Assembly: GCF_029392015.1 (NCBI RefSeq)
Contig: NZ_CP113925.1
Location: 248,001-312,000 of the forward strand
Source: Bifidobacterium sp. ESL0728
GTDB lineage: Bacteria; Actinomycetota; Actinomycetes; Actinomycetales; Bifidobacteriaceae
DNA length: 64,000 nucleotides
Direction of reading: 5' to 3'
The translations under genes and the position numbers were made by a program. This document shows positions 17,630-26,800 of this stretch, one piece after another (the stretch's first letter is position 1; each line of letters opens with the position of its first letter). A model generated the notes under the pieces. That model was not told the origin of the DNA. It saw nothing but the letters and a program-made list of their open reading frames with translations, and did not search any database.

Positions 17630-18298
17630 TCAATCGCCAAGCTCGTCCATTCCATGTTTCCAGCCTTCGAAGAATTGGTATTGGTGGATGAACTGGTCGG
17701 TGTGGCAGTTGCGTATGGTGATGGTCATATCCCAGGGGCCAGTATGGCCTTTCAGATAGTAGTTATCGCCAAAAGCGGTTGCGGCGATGAAGCTGATGTC
17801 GCTGTCCGCTACAGGGCCGAGGTTCTTGTCGGCCCATATGGTCATGGCGGTGCCGTCTTCATTGACGTTGTACCGGTAGTCCGGGCTTGCTTTGAGAAAC
17901 CCCTTTTCGCAATTTTCGATTCGCTCGTTGTTGTCTTTGATGCGGTTCCGTAGCTTTCGTTCCGTCGTAACGCCTACGACGCTGCCATCCTCTTGAGGAT
18001 AGGCATTGATGAAATCGCCCGACTCTTTGAGGTCTTTGGCGGCCTTTGCCGCTCCTTGGCTGTTTTTGCGGTAATAGGCATGGACGTATTGCGTTGAATA
18101 AACGACTTTCTGGGTCTTGGGCTGCGGGGACGGTTTGCGCGTTGTGGTCGTAGGTGCTCGACCGCATGCGGTGGCGAGGAGCATGGTGAGGACGGCGAGC
18201 AGGAGTGTAGCAGCTGTTCGCAGGCTGGTTTTCTGCTTTGCGCGGTGTCGGGAGGCTGCCGGTCTCGTTCCGCGCCAAGTGTGGCTTTCGTGTTTCAT
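17630..18298 (-). CDS. Tandem paralogous lipoprotein, copy 2
   Basis: This lipoprotein of about 222 aa starts MKHESHTWRG and has the lipobox LLATAC. The frame is open to 18337, but a start at 18298 leaves the same 12-13 bp spacing seen between the other genes of the array and a GGAA ribosome binding site, so it is preferred. The mature region shares ASPDYRYNVN, GTAMTIWADK, GPWDMTITIRNCHTDQ and the ending EGWKHGMDELGD with copy 1. The signal-peptide DNA is nearly identical in all three copies, indicating recent duplication or gene conversion. Confidence 0.85.
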   Translation of the reverse strand: MKHESHTWRGTRPAASRHRAKQKTSLRTAATLLLAVLTMLLATACGRAPTTTTRKPSPQPKTQKVVYSTQYVHAYYRKNSQGAAKAAKDLKESGDFINAYPQEDGSVVGVTTERKLRNRIKDNNERIENCEKGFLKASPDYRYNVNEDGTAMTIWADKNLGPVADSDISFIAATAFGDNYYLKGHTGPWDMTITIRNCHTDQFIHQYQFFEGWKHGMDELGD

Positions 18299-18311
18299 AG
18301 ATGTTTCCATC

Positions 18312-18947
18312 TCATTCGCCGAGTTCATCCATTCCATGTTTCCATCCTTGAGAGAGCTGGTATTGGTGGATGAACTGGTCGGTGTGGCAGTTGCGTACGG
18401 TGATGGTCATGTCCCACGGGCCGGTGTTTCCTTTCATGTAATAGTTGTAGCCGTAATAGAGCGGCGTCGTGAAGGAGATGCCGCTGTCGGACGTAGGGGT
18501 GAGGTGTCTGTCTGCCCATATGGTCATGGCGGTGCCGCCAGAGTTGATTTGGTAGCGGTAGTCGGGGCTTCCCTGTTGGAATTCCTTTTCGCCTTCTGCG
18601 ATTTTCGTATCGTATTCTTTAATACGATTTTGCCGTTGCTTTTCAGTGGCGATGACGATGACGTCTCCGTTTTTCATGGCGTAGGCGTTGGTGAAGTCGC
18701 CGGAGTCTTTGAAATCTTTGGCGGCTTTGCGAGATCCACGCATTCCATCGTCATAGCCAAAAGCATGAATGAATTGTGCCGGGTAGGTGATTTGCTCGGT
18801 CTTGGGCCGGGGATTGGGGGAAGGTGTCGGTGTGCTCTCCTGGGGCGCGGCCCCGCATGCGGTGGCGAGGAGCATGGTGAGGACGGCGAGCAGCAGTGCG
18901 GCGGCTGTTTGCAAGCTCGTTTTCTGTCGTAAGTGAGATTGTGCCAT
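18312..18947 (-). CDS. Tandem paralogous lipoprotein, copy 1
   Basis: The 211-aa lipoprotein has a short n-region (MAQSHLRQK), a hydrophobic core and the lipobox LLATAC, then a Pro/Thr/Ser-rich linker and the shared mature domain (GSPDYRYQIN, GTAMTIWADRHL, GPWDMTITVRNCHTDQFIH, QGWKHGMDELGE). It starts 12 bp after the 405-aa protein gene. The one conserved Cys of the mature domain (RNC) is kept in all three copies. Triplication of a lipoprotein directly behind one variable soluble protein is the kind of layout seen for immunity families, but no experimental link is known here. Confidence 0.87.
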   Translation of the reverse strand: MAQSHLRQKTSLQTAAALLLAVLTMLLATACGAAPQESTPTPSPNPRPKTEQITYPAQFIHAFGYDDGMRGSRKAAKDFKDSGDFTNAYAMKNGDVIVIATEKQRQNRIKEYDTKIAEGEKEFQQGSPDYRYQINSGGTAMTIWADRHLTPTSDSGISFTTPLYYGYNYYMKGNTGPWDMTITVRNCHTDQFIHQYQLSQGWKHGMDELGE

Positions 18948-18959
18948 TCGTAGGTTCTT

Positions 18960-20177
18960 TCAGAATGCAGGGATGACGGGAGGAATTGGATATGGGAGTA
19001 GCGGTACTGGCGAACGTCCTGGTACCGGCTCGCGTACAGGCTCCCGATGCCAATCGGGTAGGTTTGGTACAGGAACCCTTACTGGGTCTTTGACCGGGTC
19101 GGGTTTACGGAAAGGATGCCAATCATTCATAGTAGTTTTAAGTCCGATATCAGTAGATACGGTGCCTCCATTTACTGGTTGAGAAACCCCTACAGACATA
19201 GCCAAGGAAGGCTTGGCGAGATTGATTGTTTCGGAATACCTTTGTGTCTTGTCTCCATGTTTTCTGGTGGATTTGTATGTAATGTCACCATTCTTAGCAG
19301 GGATGGGAGGTTCATTTTCCCAATCCCCGTATCCTTGGTCCTTCAGGTACGGATTGTCAACCGGCTGTCCGTCGGCGCCTACAACGAGCCCTTCTGGATC
19401 GAAGGAGATGAGGTCCTTTAGCTCGGTTCTTTGGCCTTTGATGATGGAATCCGGAACAGTAATTTTAAGACCGCTCCGGTGATCGCTTTCGGTCGATAGC
19501 GACAGGGTCATCACGAGTCCAGGTCCGAGCCCGACTTCGAATGTTCCGTTTGCCGCTAGTTCAGGCTCCAGTTGGAGGATGTTGTTGCCCATGCGCTTAA
19601 GCACTTCGGCCATCACGTCGGGCGATTGTGACGCCTCGGCCTCAGTCAGCCCCATGCCTTCGATGTCCTTGTAGATTGCGTCAAGCTTGTTGAAGGAGGC
19701 GACGCTCGCACTGAGCCCGCCATTGATATAGTCGATGTCGAGCGTTCCGCTTCCTGTGCCGCCGGACATGGTGTCCGCCAGCGCGTCGAGTTGCTGCTGG
19801 AACCCTTCAAGGTCGCTTCGAGTAGCAACGAATTTCGACAGCGCCTCGTTGGCGTCATCGTTCACTTTCTGCCAGATCTTGTTGATCTGCTGGACGGACA
19901 TATCGTTCATATCGATGACGTCACGTTCGTAGCCCGCCGCTAGTTCGGTGCCTGTCTGCGCCGCAACTGTCTCTTGTTGCGAGAGCTCGTTGGCGATGTA
20001 CCCGTTTTCGATTGGGTCCCAGAATTGTTGCCAAGCGTTCTTCGGTTCCACTTCTTTGGCCCATTGGAGGAACTGCTGTTTGGTGCGATCCGTGAAATCC
20101 CTGTGGTCGGCGTTGAGTTCGGACGCTTTGCGGTCGAGGGCGGCGATTCTGCTGCGAATCGTATCGGAATACGGCAT
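18960..20177 (-). CDS. 405-aa helical protein with proline-rich tail, candidate secreted effector
   Basis: I do not recognise the family. Residues 1-140 are helical and charged (IRSRIAALDRKASELNADH, AWQQFWDPIENGY, INKIWQKVNDDANEAL) and resemble long coiled N-terminal domains of type VII (LXG/WXG-like) substrates. A GTGSGTLDIDYINGG linker leads to a beta-rich middle and a C-terminal tail of about 55 residues made of DPVRVPVP-like repeats and ending PPVIPAF. There is no signal peptide or membrane helix. It heads a leftward operon with three lipoproteins. GGAGATGAG precedes the ATG. No toxin catalytic motif is evident, so calling it an effector is a hypothesis; it could also be a structural surface protein. 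Confidence 0.8.
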   Translation of the reverse strand: MPYSDTIRSRIAALDRKASELNADHRDFTDRTKQQFLQWAKEVEPKNAWQQFWDPIENGYIANELSQQETVAAQTGTELAAGYERDVIDMNDMSVQQINKIWQKVNDDANEALSKFVATRSDLEGFQQQLDALADTMSGGTGSGTLDIDYINGGLSASVASFNKLDAIYKDIEGMGLTEAEASQSPDVMAEVLKRMGNNILQLEPELAANGTFEVGLGPGLVMTLSLSTESDHRSGLKITVPDSIIKGQRTELKDLISFDPEGLVVGADGQPVDNPYLKDQGYGDWENEPPIPAKNGDITYKSTRKHGDKTQRYSETINLAKPSLAMSVGVSQPVNGGTVSTDIGLKTTMNDWHPFRKPDPVKDPVRVPVPNLPDWHREPVREPVPGRSPVPLLPYPIPPVIPAF

Positions 20178-20407
20178 TGGCTCATCTCCATAATGGAATG
20201 ACTCAATACTACTATAAAGTAATTATAATTATTATTTTAGAATTTATTTTGAAACCGCGGTTTGCTTGAGGTGAGCTGTTTGATTTTGGCGCGCAAGAAT
20301 CCACTGTGATAGCGCGAACGCTCTGTTATGACGATCGCGGTCTTGGCAAAGGGGCGCTGTTGCGTGGGGTTACGGGCGATGTTCGTCCGATTAGGGACGT
20401 TCGCGGG
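20178..20407 (-). promoter_or_regulatory. AT-rich promoter region of the 405-aa protein operon
   Basis: The 230-bp gap has a strongly AT-rich core (20205-20255) unlike its surroundings. On the minus strand it contains TATAAT (20222-20227), about 45 bp before the start codon, a likely -10 box. The rest shows no gene. Confidence 0.5.
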
Positions 20408-21277
20408 CTATTGGTCCTCGCGCAGTTCCTTGACGATGGCGCGGATGGCGCGTTCGATGTCGAGGATTTCGGCGGCTCGCAGTTCAGAGGTCTGCTCTTT
20501 GCCGCTCAAAAGCTTCATTCCGCTGGAAACGAGGCCTTCGGTCACCGCGATGCCGACCTGCGGGCTTGTCGGGCTCAGCTGCCCCCAAGCCCTGACGATC
20601 GGTGTATTGATGCGTTCGTGCAAGCTCGGTTGCGTTGGTTCGAGCGGCTGGTCGCTGGGAGTTTGCGCGTCATCTTCGCTCAATGTGCCTGATGGCATGT
20701 CTATCGGGCATCCCGAGACGTTTTCCGGTATGTCTATCGGGCACTTCGAGGCGTTGTTCGATTTGTTGCCGTCGATTTTGGCGGATTGCACTTGGCTTGC
20801 CGCGCCTTGAGGGCCGGCTTCGTTCCTGCGTTCTCGCGGTTCGTGGCCGTTGCTGTTGCCATTGCCATCGCCGTCCTTGCCGGGCTTCGGCCAAAGGCCT
20901 TTGTCGTCGCGGTAGGTTTCGGCGTCGCTCAGCGGTATCTGTGTCATCCAATCGTGGCCCTGCAAAATGGACTGTTCGAGATTGATCTTGACCCACTGCA
21001 CGATGATTTCTGCCGGGTCGGTGACGCCGCCCAAGCCCTTTTCCAGCGCCTCGACCCATTGCGGCATGTGCCGTGCCATGAGCTGGCGGCGCAGGTCCTT
21101 CATATCACGCACGTAACGATAGATCGAGTTGCGGGCGATGCCGGCTCCCTTGCTGACGTTGGCCGGGGTGAGGGCTTCGCCGCCCTGCTCGCGCATGATT
21201 TTTTCCGCCGAATCGAGCAGCGCGTTCATGGTGTGACGGCGATGTTCCTCAAGATTGGCCTCATTGATGCGTGGCAT
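20408..21277 (-). CDS. TetR-family repressor with low-complexity insertion
   Basis: This protein of about 289 aa has an N-terminal TetR helix-turn-helix (ALTPANVSKGAGIARNSIYRYVRD, about residues 35-58). The ligand domain is split by an unusual hydrophilic insertion of roughly 90 residues, rich in Gly/Asn/Arg and containing a direct repeat (CPIDIPENVSG, then CPIDMPSGTLS). The ATG at 21277 (MPRINEAN) is favoured over 21301, since TetR HTH regions usually start about 20-30 residues in. It is divergent from a DHA2 drug exporter, the classic arrangement in which the repressor responds to an exported compound. Confidence 0.88.
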   Translation of the reverse strand: MPRINEANLEEHRRHTMNALLDSAEKIMREQGGEALTPANVSKGAGIARNSIYRYVRDMKDLRRQLMARHMPQWVEALEKGLGGVTDPAEIIVQWVKINLEQSILQGHDWMTQIPLSDAETYRDDKGLWPKPGKDGDGNGNSNGHEPRERRNEAGPQGAASQVQSAKIDGNKSNNASKCPIDIPENVSGCPIDMPSGTLSEDDAQTPSDQPLEPTQPSLHERINTPIVRAWGQLSPTSPQVGIAVTEGLVSSGMKLLSGKEQTSELRAAEILDIERAIRAIVKELREDQ

Positions 21278-21495
21278 ATCGTCCTCTCGTTTTCGCAGCA
21301 TGGCTGCTGGCGGCAGCGTTATGTCCTATATTATCCGTCTGCCTTGTCCGCGTTCCGTTGCCGCTCGGGGTGCGGACGTTTGGCCGTTGCTGCGCGACAG
21401 AATGAACCGTGTCGTACATTTCATTTTCCGTTGGGCGAATTTCGTGGCCGGAAGGGGCCGTCGAGTTGCATGGCTTGCGGCAACGGAGTATAGTC

Positions 21496-21532
21496 ACACA
21501 AAGTTTGAGACAATGTGTCCTAAAAATATACA
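21496..21532 (+). promoter_or_regulatory. Promoter and putative TetR operator for the DHA2 exporter
   Basis: TTGAGA (21505-21510), 16 bp, TATACA (21527-21532) is a plausible promoter 70 bp before the exporter gene. An imperfect inverted repeat, ACACAAAG...CAATGTGT (21496-21518), overlaps the -35 box, a typical repressor position. Confidence 0.4.
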
Positions 21533-21604
21533 CTTACTGTAATACTGACCCATTTGGGTTTCTACGGTTTATGATCTCATCAAAATCTTCAGGAAAGAAC
21601 GCTT

Positions 21605-23488
21605 ATGGACGAACAACAAAACGGCCGGATTCCGCAGAAACACAGGGATACGGTTCCGGAGAATGCAACCAAGATGCCTTCGTCCGTTGCAGGAAAGAAG
21701 CCAAGCATGAAAGCAGGTAGCGAGATTGGTTTGAGCAAAGCGGGCGCGGAAAATCCCGTTTCTCGTTCCGCCGGCAAAACCGCTTCTGGCGCTCAGGGAA
21801 CCACTTCCGGCGCGGCCGTGAAGCCGCCGTGGAACGCGCTGTGGGTTTTGGCGCTTGCGCTCGCGATGATCGTGCTCGACAGCTCCATCGTCAACGTCTC
21901 GATTCCGGTGATGATCCGCGAGATCGGGCTGAACCTGACCGACGCGCAGTGGGTCACTTCGCTATACAACATTATTCTCGCGGCGCTCTTGCTGCCGTTC
22001 GGCAAGCTCGGCGACCTCAAGGGGCGCAAGCTGACTCTGCAGGTCGGCGTGGTCGTCTTCGTCGCTGGTTCCGCTCTCGCCGCCTCCTCCAACGGGGCCA
22101 CGCTGCTGCTGAGCGCCCGCGCGGTGCAGGCCATCGGCGGAGCGCTGGTGATGCCATCGACGCTTTCCATCGTCTCGGCTTCGTTCCGCGGCAAGAACCG
22201 TGCCATCGCGTTCGGCGTCTGGGGTTCGGTGATGAGCGCGGCCGCGGCGGTCGGTCCGTTCCTCGGAGGCCTCTTCACCCAGACCATCGGCTGGCGCTGG
22301 ATCTTCCTGGTCAACCTGCCGATTGGCATCATCGTCTTCGTCTCCGCCATCTTCTTCGTACCGAAAACCGGCGGCAAGGCCGGAGCGAAGGCGATGGGTG
22401 CCGCCGCGCAGAAACTCGCCGCAGCAGACGCCGCCAAGTCCGCCGGCAAACCCGACGGCTTCGATCCGCTGGGTGTCGTGCTCTCCGCGCTGGGTTCCGC
22501 ATTCCTGCTCTTCGGCCTGATTGAAGGCCAGACTTACGGCTGGCTCGAGCCAAAGGGTGGCTTCGGCATCTTCGGCTTCAAGTGGGACGCGAACTGGCCG
22601 GTTTCGGTCATTCCGATCTGCATCGTGCTGGGCATTATTTTCTTCGCGCTGTTCATTTACGCCGAAAACAGCCGTGCCCGCAGCTTGCGTCCGGTGATGC
22701 TCGACCTTTCGCTTTTCCGCATCCCGACCTTCGCGATGGGCAACATCGCCGCCGGAGCCATTCAGGCGGGCGAATTCGTCATCATGTTCGTGCTTCCGCT
22801 TTACCTTATTAATGTGCGTGGTCTCAATATGATCCCCACTGGTGCGCTGCTGGCGACCATGGGCCTCGGCGCCATCGTTTCCGGCGGTCTTGCGCGCCCG
22901 GTCACCGCGAAAATCGGCGCACCGCACACCGTGCAGTTCGGCCTGATCGTCGAGATTCTGAGCGTCGTCATCCTCATGGCGATGATGCGGCCGGGCCTGT
23001 CGGTGGTCTGGTTGCTTGTGCCGTTCGTGATGTACGGCGTCGGCCTCGGTTTCGCCGCCGCCCAGCTCACCAGCCTCGTACTCTCCGAAGTGCCCGTCGC
23101 CCAGTCGGGAGAAGGCTCCGCGACACAATCGACCATTCGCCAGCTCGGCACCGGCATCGGTGCGGCGCTCGCCGGCCTGGTACTTTCCGTTATGGTCACG
23201 AACATTGCGCCGACCGCCCTTGAAAGTGTGCGCGGCCTGCCGTCGCAACTGGTTTCCGGCCTCACCACCTCGCTCGACGCTTCGGCCGGCTCGGCCATCG
23301 TCGGCATCCGTGCCCAAGGCGTCCACGGCAAGCTTGGCGCTCTCGGTCCGCAGGTTCTCGACGCGATGACCTCGGCCTTCACCCGCGCCAGCCAATGGAC
23401 GCTCGTCGCCGCCATCGTCCTGCTCGCCATCGGCCTGATTGCTTCCGTCTGGGTCGCCCGCGCCGCCAAGCGCGATGAGGTGGCATAG
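21605..23488 (+). CDS. MFS drug exporter, DHA2 (14-helix) family
   Basis: The 627-aa protein has 14 predicted helices and DHA2/EmrB-QacA motifs: MIVLDSSIVNVSIPVM (first helix), WVTSLYNIILAALLLPFGKLGDLKGRK (motif A) and VGPFLGGLF (motif C). It should expel drugs or toxic metabolites in exchange for protons. An unusual Ser/Lys/Gly-rich cytoplasmic N terminus of about 75 residues precedes helix 1, and a long loop (GGKAGAKAMGAAAQK) joins the halves. GGAAAG precedes the ATG. The divergent TetR gene is the likely regulator. A strong terminator follows at 23524. Confidence 0.93.
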   Translation: MDEQQNGRIPQKHRDTVPENATKMPSSVAGKKPSMKAGSEIGLSKAGAENPVSRSAGKTASGAQGTTSGAAVKPPWNALWVLALALAMIVLDSSIVNVSIPVMIREIGLNLTDAQWVTSLYNIILAALLLPFGKLGDLKGRKLTLQVGVVVFVAGSALAASSNGATLLLSARAVQAIGGALVMPSTLSIVSASFRGKNRAIAFGVWGSVMSAAAAVGPFLGGLFTQTIGWRWIFLVNLPIGIIVFVSAIFFVPKTGGKAGAKAMGAAAQKLAAADAAKSAGKPDGFDPLGVVLSALGSAFLLFGLIEGQTYGWLEPKGGFGIFGFKWDANWPVSVIPICIVLGIIFFALFIYAENSRARSLRPVMLDLSLFRIPTFAMGNIAAGAIQAGEFVIMFVLPLYLINVRGLNMIPTGALLATMGLGAIVSGGLARPVTAKIGAPHTVQFGLIVEILSVVILMAMMRPGLSVVWLLVPFVMYGVGLGFAAAQLTSLVLSEVPVAQSGEGSATQSTIRQLGTGIGAALAGLVLSVMVTNIAPTALESVRGLPSQLVSGLTTSLDASAGSAIVGIRAQGVHGKLGALGPQVLDAMTSAFTRASQWTLVAAIVLLAIGLIASVWVARAAKRDEVA

Positions 23489-23523
23489 TCTTTGCATAAT
23501 TAAGATTTCGTCATTTCGCAATC

Positions 23524-23558
23524 ATGCCCTGCCAACGATATCTTGGCAGGGCATTTTC
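23524..23558 (+). terminator. Rho-independent terminator after DHA2 exporter
   Basis: ATGCCCTGCCAA and TTGGCAGGGCAT (23524-23535 and 23543-23554) form a perfect 12-bp stem with a 7-nt loop, followed by TTTTC. Confidence 0.85.
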
Positions 23559-23685
23559 ATGTTTTCGTCGAAGCGAGTCGAGAACTCATTCATTGTTTTT
23601 ATTAGACAATTGCTTGCTATGTTTGCTTTGTAATGGGATCGGGAAGTCGCAAAGAAATAAAAGATTAGACGAATCGTTCAAAAAC

Positions 23686-23711
23686 CTAGACATACCAGAG
23701 TATATGTCTAG
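23686..23711. promoter_or_regulatory. 26-bp inverted repeat upstream of the surface protein gene
   Basis: CTAGACATA-N8-TATGTCTAG is a perfect 9-bp inverted repeat about 100 bp before the surface-protein start, in an AT-rich stretch of about 250 bp (23560-23812). It may be an operator; the weak T run after it (ATTTTGC) makes a second terminator possible. Confidence 0.4.
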
Positions 23712-23812
23712 ATTTTGCAGTATATTACATTTTAGCGATGGAAAGTTCGCATTTGCTTGAGTTCCTTAATTTTTTGTGTCGATAGAGATAATTGGTTGAA
23801 GGAAAAGGTTCG

Positions 23813-26800
23813 ATGATGAAGATTCGTCATTTGGCATCATGCATGGTGGCATTATTGGCTGGTGCGGCGACATTGGTAACTCCCCAATTTGCGATGGCTG
23901 TTCCGGTTGTGCAGGATAGCCAGGATACGCAGGATAGCCAGCAGTCGTTAACTAGAAGCGACGGGGAAGCGCAGACACAAGACGCTCCTGCCGTTTCAAC
24001 GCAGGGTGACCCGCCCAACCCGGCAGGTCCGCTGCCTCCGTGCGTGCCTACTGGTCCGCAGACTTTCAACGGCGTAAGTTGGGAGATCAAGCAGGTTGGC
24101 ACCGAATGTGAGATGGATTTCGGTGGTGGCGACTTCCTGTATCACCGAACTTCGCCATACGGTCTTTATGTTTATGCTAATAATGAAACACAAATCCCGT
24201 GGATCGGGCGAAAAATCACGACTCCGGGATTCACCGATAAAAGCATTTCTGAAATGGTTACCAAGGTCAAGGTAACTGCCCAGTTGCGTACTTATGATTG
24301 GGCTTTTGCCAATTTTACCCATGCCACATCGATAGAAGGCCTCGACAAGGTAACACTTGATAATTTCTATGATTCGCAGTATTCGAGTATGACGGATAGT
24401 CAATATTTTTCGTGGAGCAGAGCAGGCCGCCAGTTCTATCATGACTATTCCCTGACTGAGTTGGATTTATCAGGAACGACGATAGTCCGTCATAATTCGC
24501 TTTGGGCCTACGATGCGGTTTTCGCGGGGGACACCAATCTGAGAAGAATCAGAATCGGCAACAATCCTTTCCTGAGAAGGGTGGACAGAGGCTACCCCTC
24601 GACGTGGATTCCCGATAATACATTTACGGGTCTGCCTCTCAAATGGTTTAGAGATGCCAATACCGGCCATACGACAACTTCCTTCGCGAATTTTAAAAAG
24701 AAATGGTATAAGGAAGGCACTTCTACCTATAAAACACCTGATACAGATGGTCTTCCTAAAAATTCCACTCCTGTCTGGTGGTATCGCGAGGATGCTATGC
24801 CTAAATCGACTTCGCTCTCCTTCGATAGCAACGGTGGAATAGGCACCATTCGGAAAATTCAGAAGCAGTACATTCCTGCGGAAGGCAAAGGTGTTGCAGC
24901 TAAGCTGCCGGATGCGACCAGTGGCATTTCAAGACCTGGATTCGATTTGCTTGGGTGGAGCAAGAACAGGACGGATACGGTTGCGCAATACCAGCCCGGT
25001 GCGGAGGTCACGTTGCCGCTTGACGGTGTTGAAAACCAGACGTTGTATGCCATCTGGGGCAAAGTGACGCACGTGCCGGCCATTGACGACGTGGCGTCGA
25101 CGATCACCGTGAGCGGTACGCTGGAGAATCCCGCGTCGAGCGATACGGTCGTTGCGGATATGGTCAAAGGCGGTAGTGAAAGCACGCCTGATGGAACGAC
25201 CGGTAAACCGGCCGATTTTGCAAGTCTGACGATTCACAGCGGCAGCACTGACGGCAATTGGTATGCCGGTTTCAAGGCGTCACAATTCAGCGATGACGTC
25301 GGTGACGGAGCGGATTATCTGTTCCGCGTGCATATGGTCACTTCCGATCACCGCAAGAGCGCAAATGCGAAGATAGTGAAGCATATCGATTTGGTCCCGC
25401 CTGGGGTGGTTGATGCGCAGGCCAGTGCTGAAGGTATCAGCGGCCAGGTGATGACTTCCGCTGATACCAGCAAACAAAATCATCGCAAGGCGGACACGAC
25501 CGCACGGGTGACGGTGAAGTGGGAGACTTCCGACGGTGACCCGATGCCGGCAATGCGGGACTCCGTCGCCGATTCGAATCCGACGGTGAATGGTGACGGA
25601 ACATTTTCAGCTTCGTGGCCGTCATCGGCCCGTCAGGGCGACAAGGCGGTGGTTTCGGCCGTTGATTTGGCCGGTAATGTCTCCAAACCGATTGCGGCGT
25701 TGGTGATGCCGCAGAGCAACCCAATCGCGCCGAGCGTGACGAGCGTAGAAGTGACCACGCCGACTTCCGGGGCGACTCCCAATGCCACGGTGACGGTGAA
25801 GGGCGAAACCACTGGTTACGTCGCCGGCGATACGGTGAAAGTCAGCGTCGTGGCGAAGAATGCCTTGGATACCGTTACCGGCTATGAGGTCCCTGCCGGC
25901 AACGTGACGGTGGACAACGATGGCAAGTGGACGGCGACGGTGCCCGCGTCCGAGCTGTTGGAGCAGACCCCGGATCTTGTCGGCAAGGGCATTGAATACA
26001 CGTTCCGTGCGAAGCTCGTGGACACTACCAACAACGAGTCTGATTTCGGCGAAAAGAACGCAACCGTCGACGTGGTGGCTCCGGGCGTTACGGATACTCA
26101 GGTCACCACGACGAAGGTCAGCGGAATAGTCAAGACTTCAGCTGACAGTACGGCTCAAACCGGCCTTGTAGCCGAAGCGCATGGCCATGTCACGATTAAG
26201 TGGCAGAAGGCCGATAACTCGTCACTGTACGCGGATACGACACTGGACGCGGACGCGATGACCGGCGAATTCTCCGCCGACTGGCCGAGCGGTGCCCAGC
26301 ACGGTGACAAGGCTCTGATTACGGTGAAAGACGATACAGGCAACACCTCCGAGACCACGATGTTGACGCGGCCTCGGGGTATTCCGACGGCGCCTACAGT
26401 GATCAGCACGGTAGTGATCACGCCGACGACCGGCGCGACGCCCAACGGTACGGTGAAGTTCAGCGGTACCGTTAGCGGACTTGAGGCTGGGGACACCGTG
26501 AAGGCGGACGTAGTGCCCAAGGACACTGCTGATGCGACTCCCGGCGCTGACCCATCTTCTGCTGTGACGGTTTCCGGCAGCGACTGGGCCGCAGAGTTCC
26601 CGGCATCCGCCTTCGCTTCCGATACCACCGGTAAAGGCAGCGACTACACGTTCCGCGCGTGGGTCGAAACCAGTGATTCGACGAAGTCCGCGCTCGCCAA
26701 GCTGGACGAGTCCATCGACTTGAAGGCGCCGTGGGTGTCGAACGAGGCCGGCCATGCCGTCGTCTCGAAGAATGGTACGGTCTCTGGCACGGTGGTTTCC

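Noticed and set aside
21962..23521. Long minus-strand frame opposite the DHA2 exporter
   Set aside because: Antisense to a convincing 14-helix transporter. It is rich in Arg/Asp/Gly/Glu, as expected of a shadow frame.
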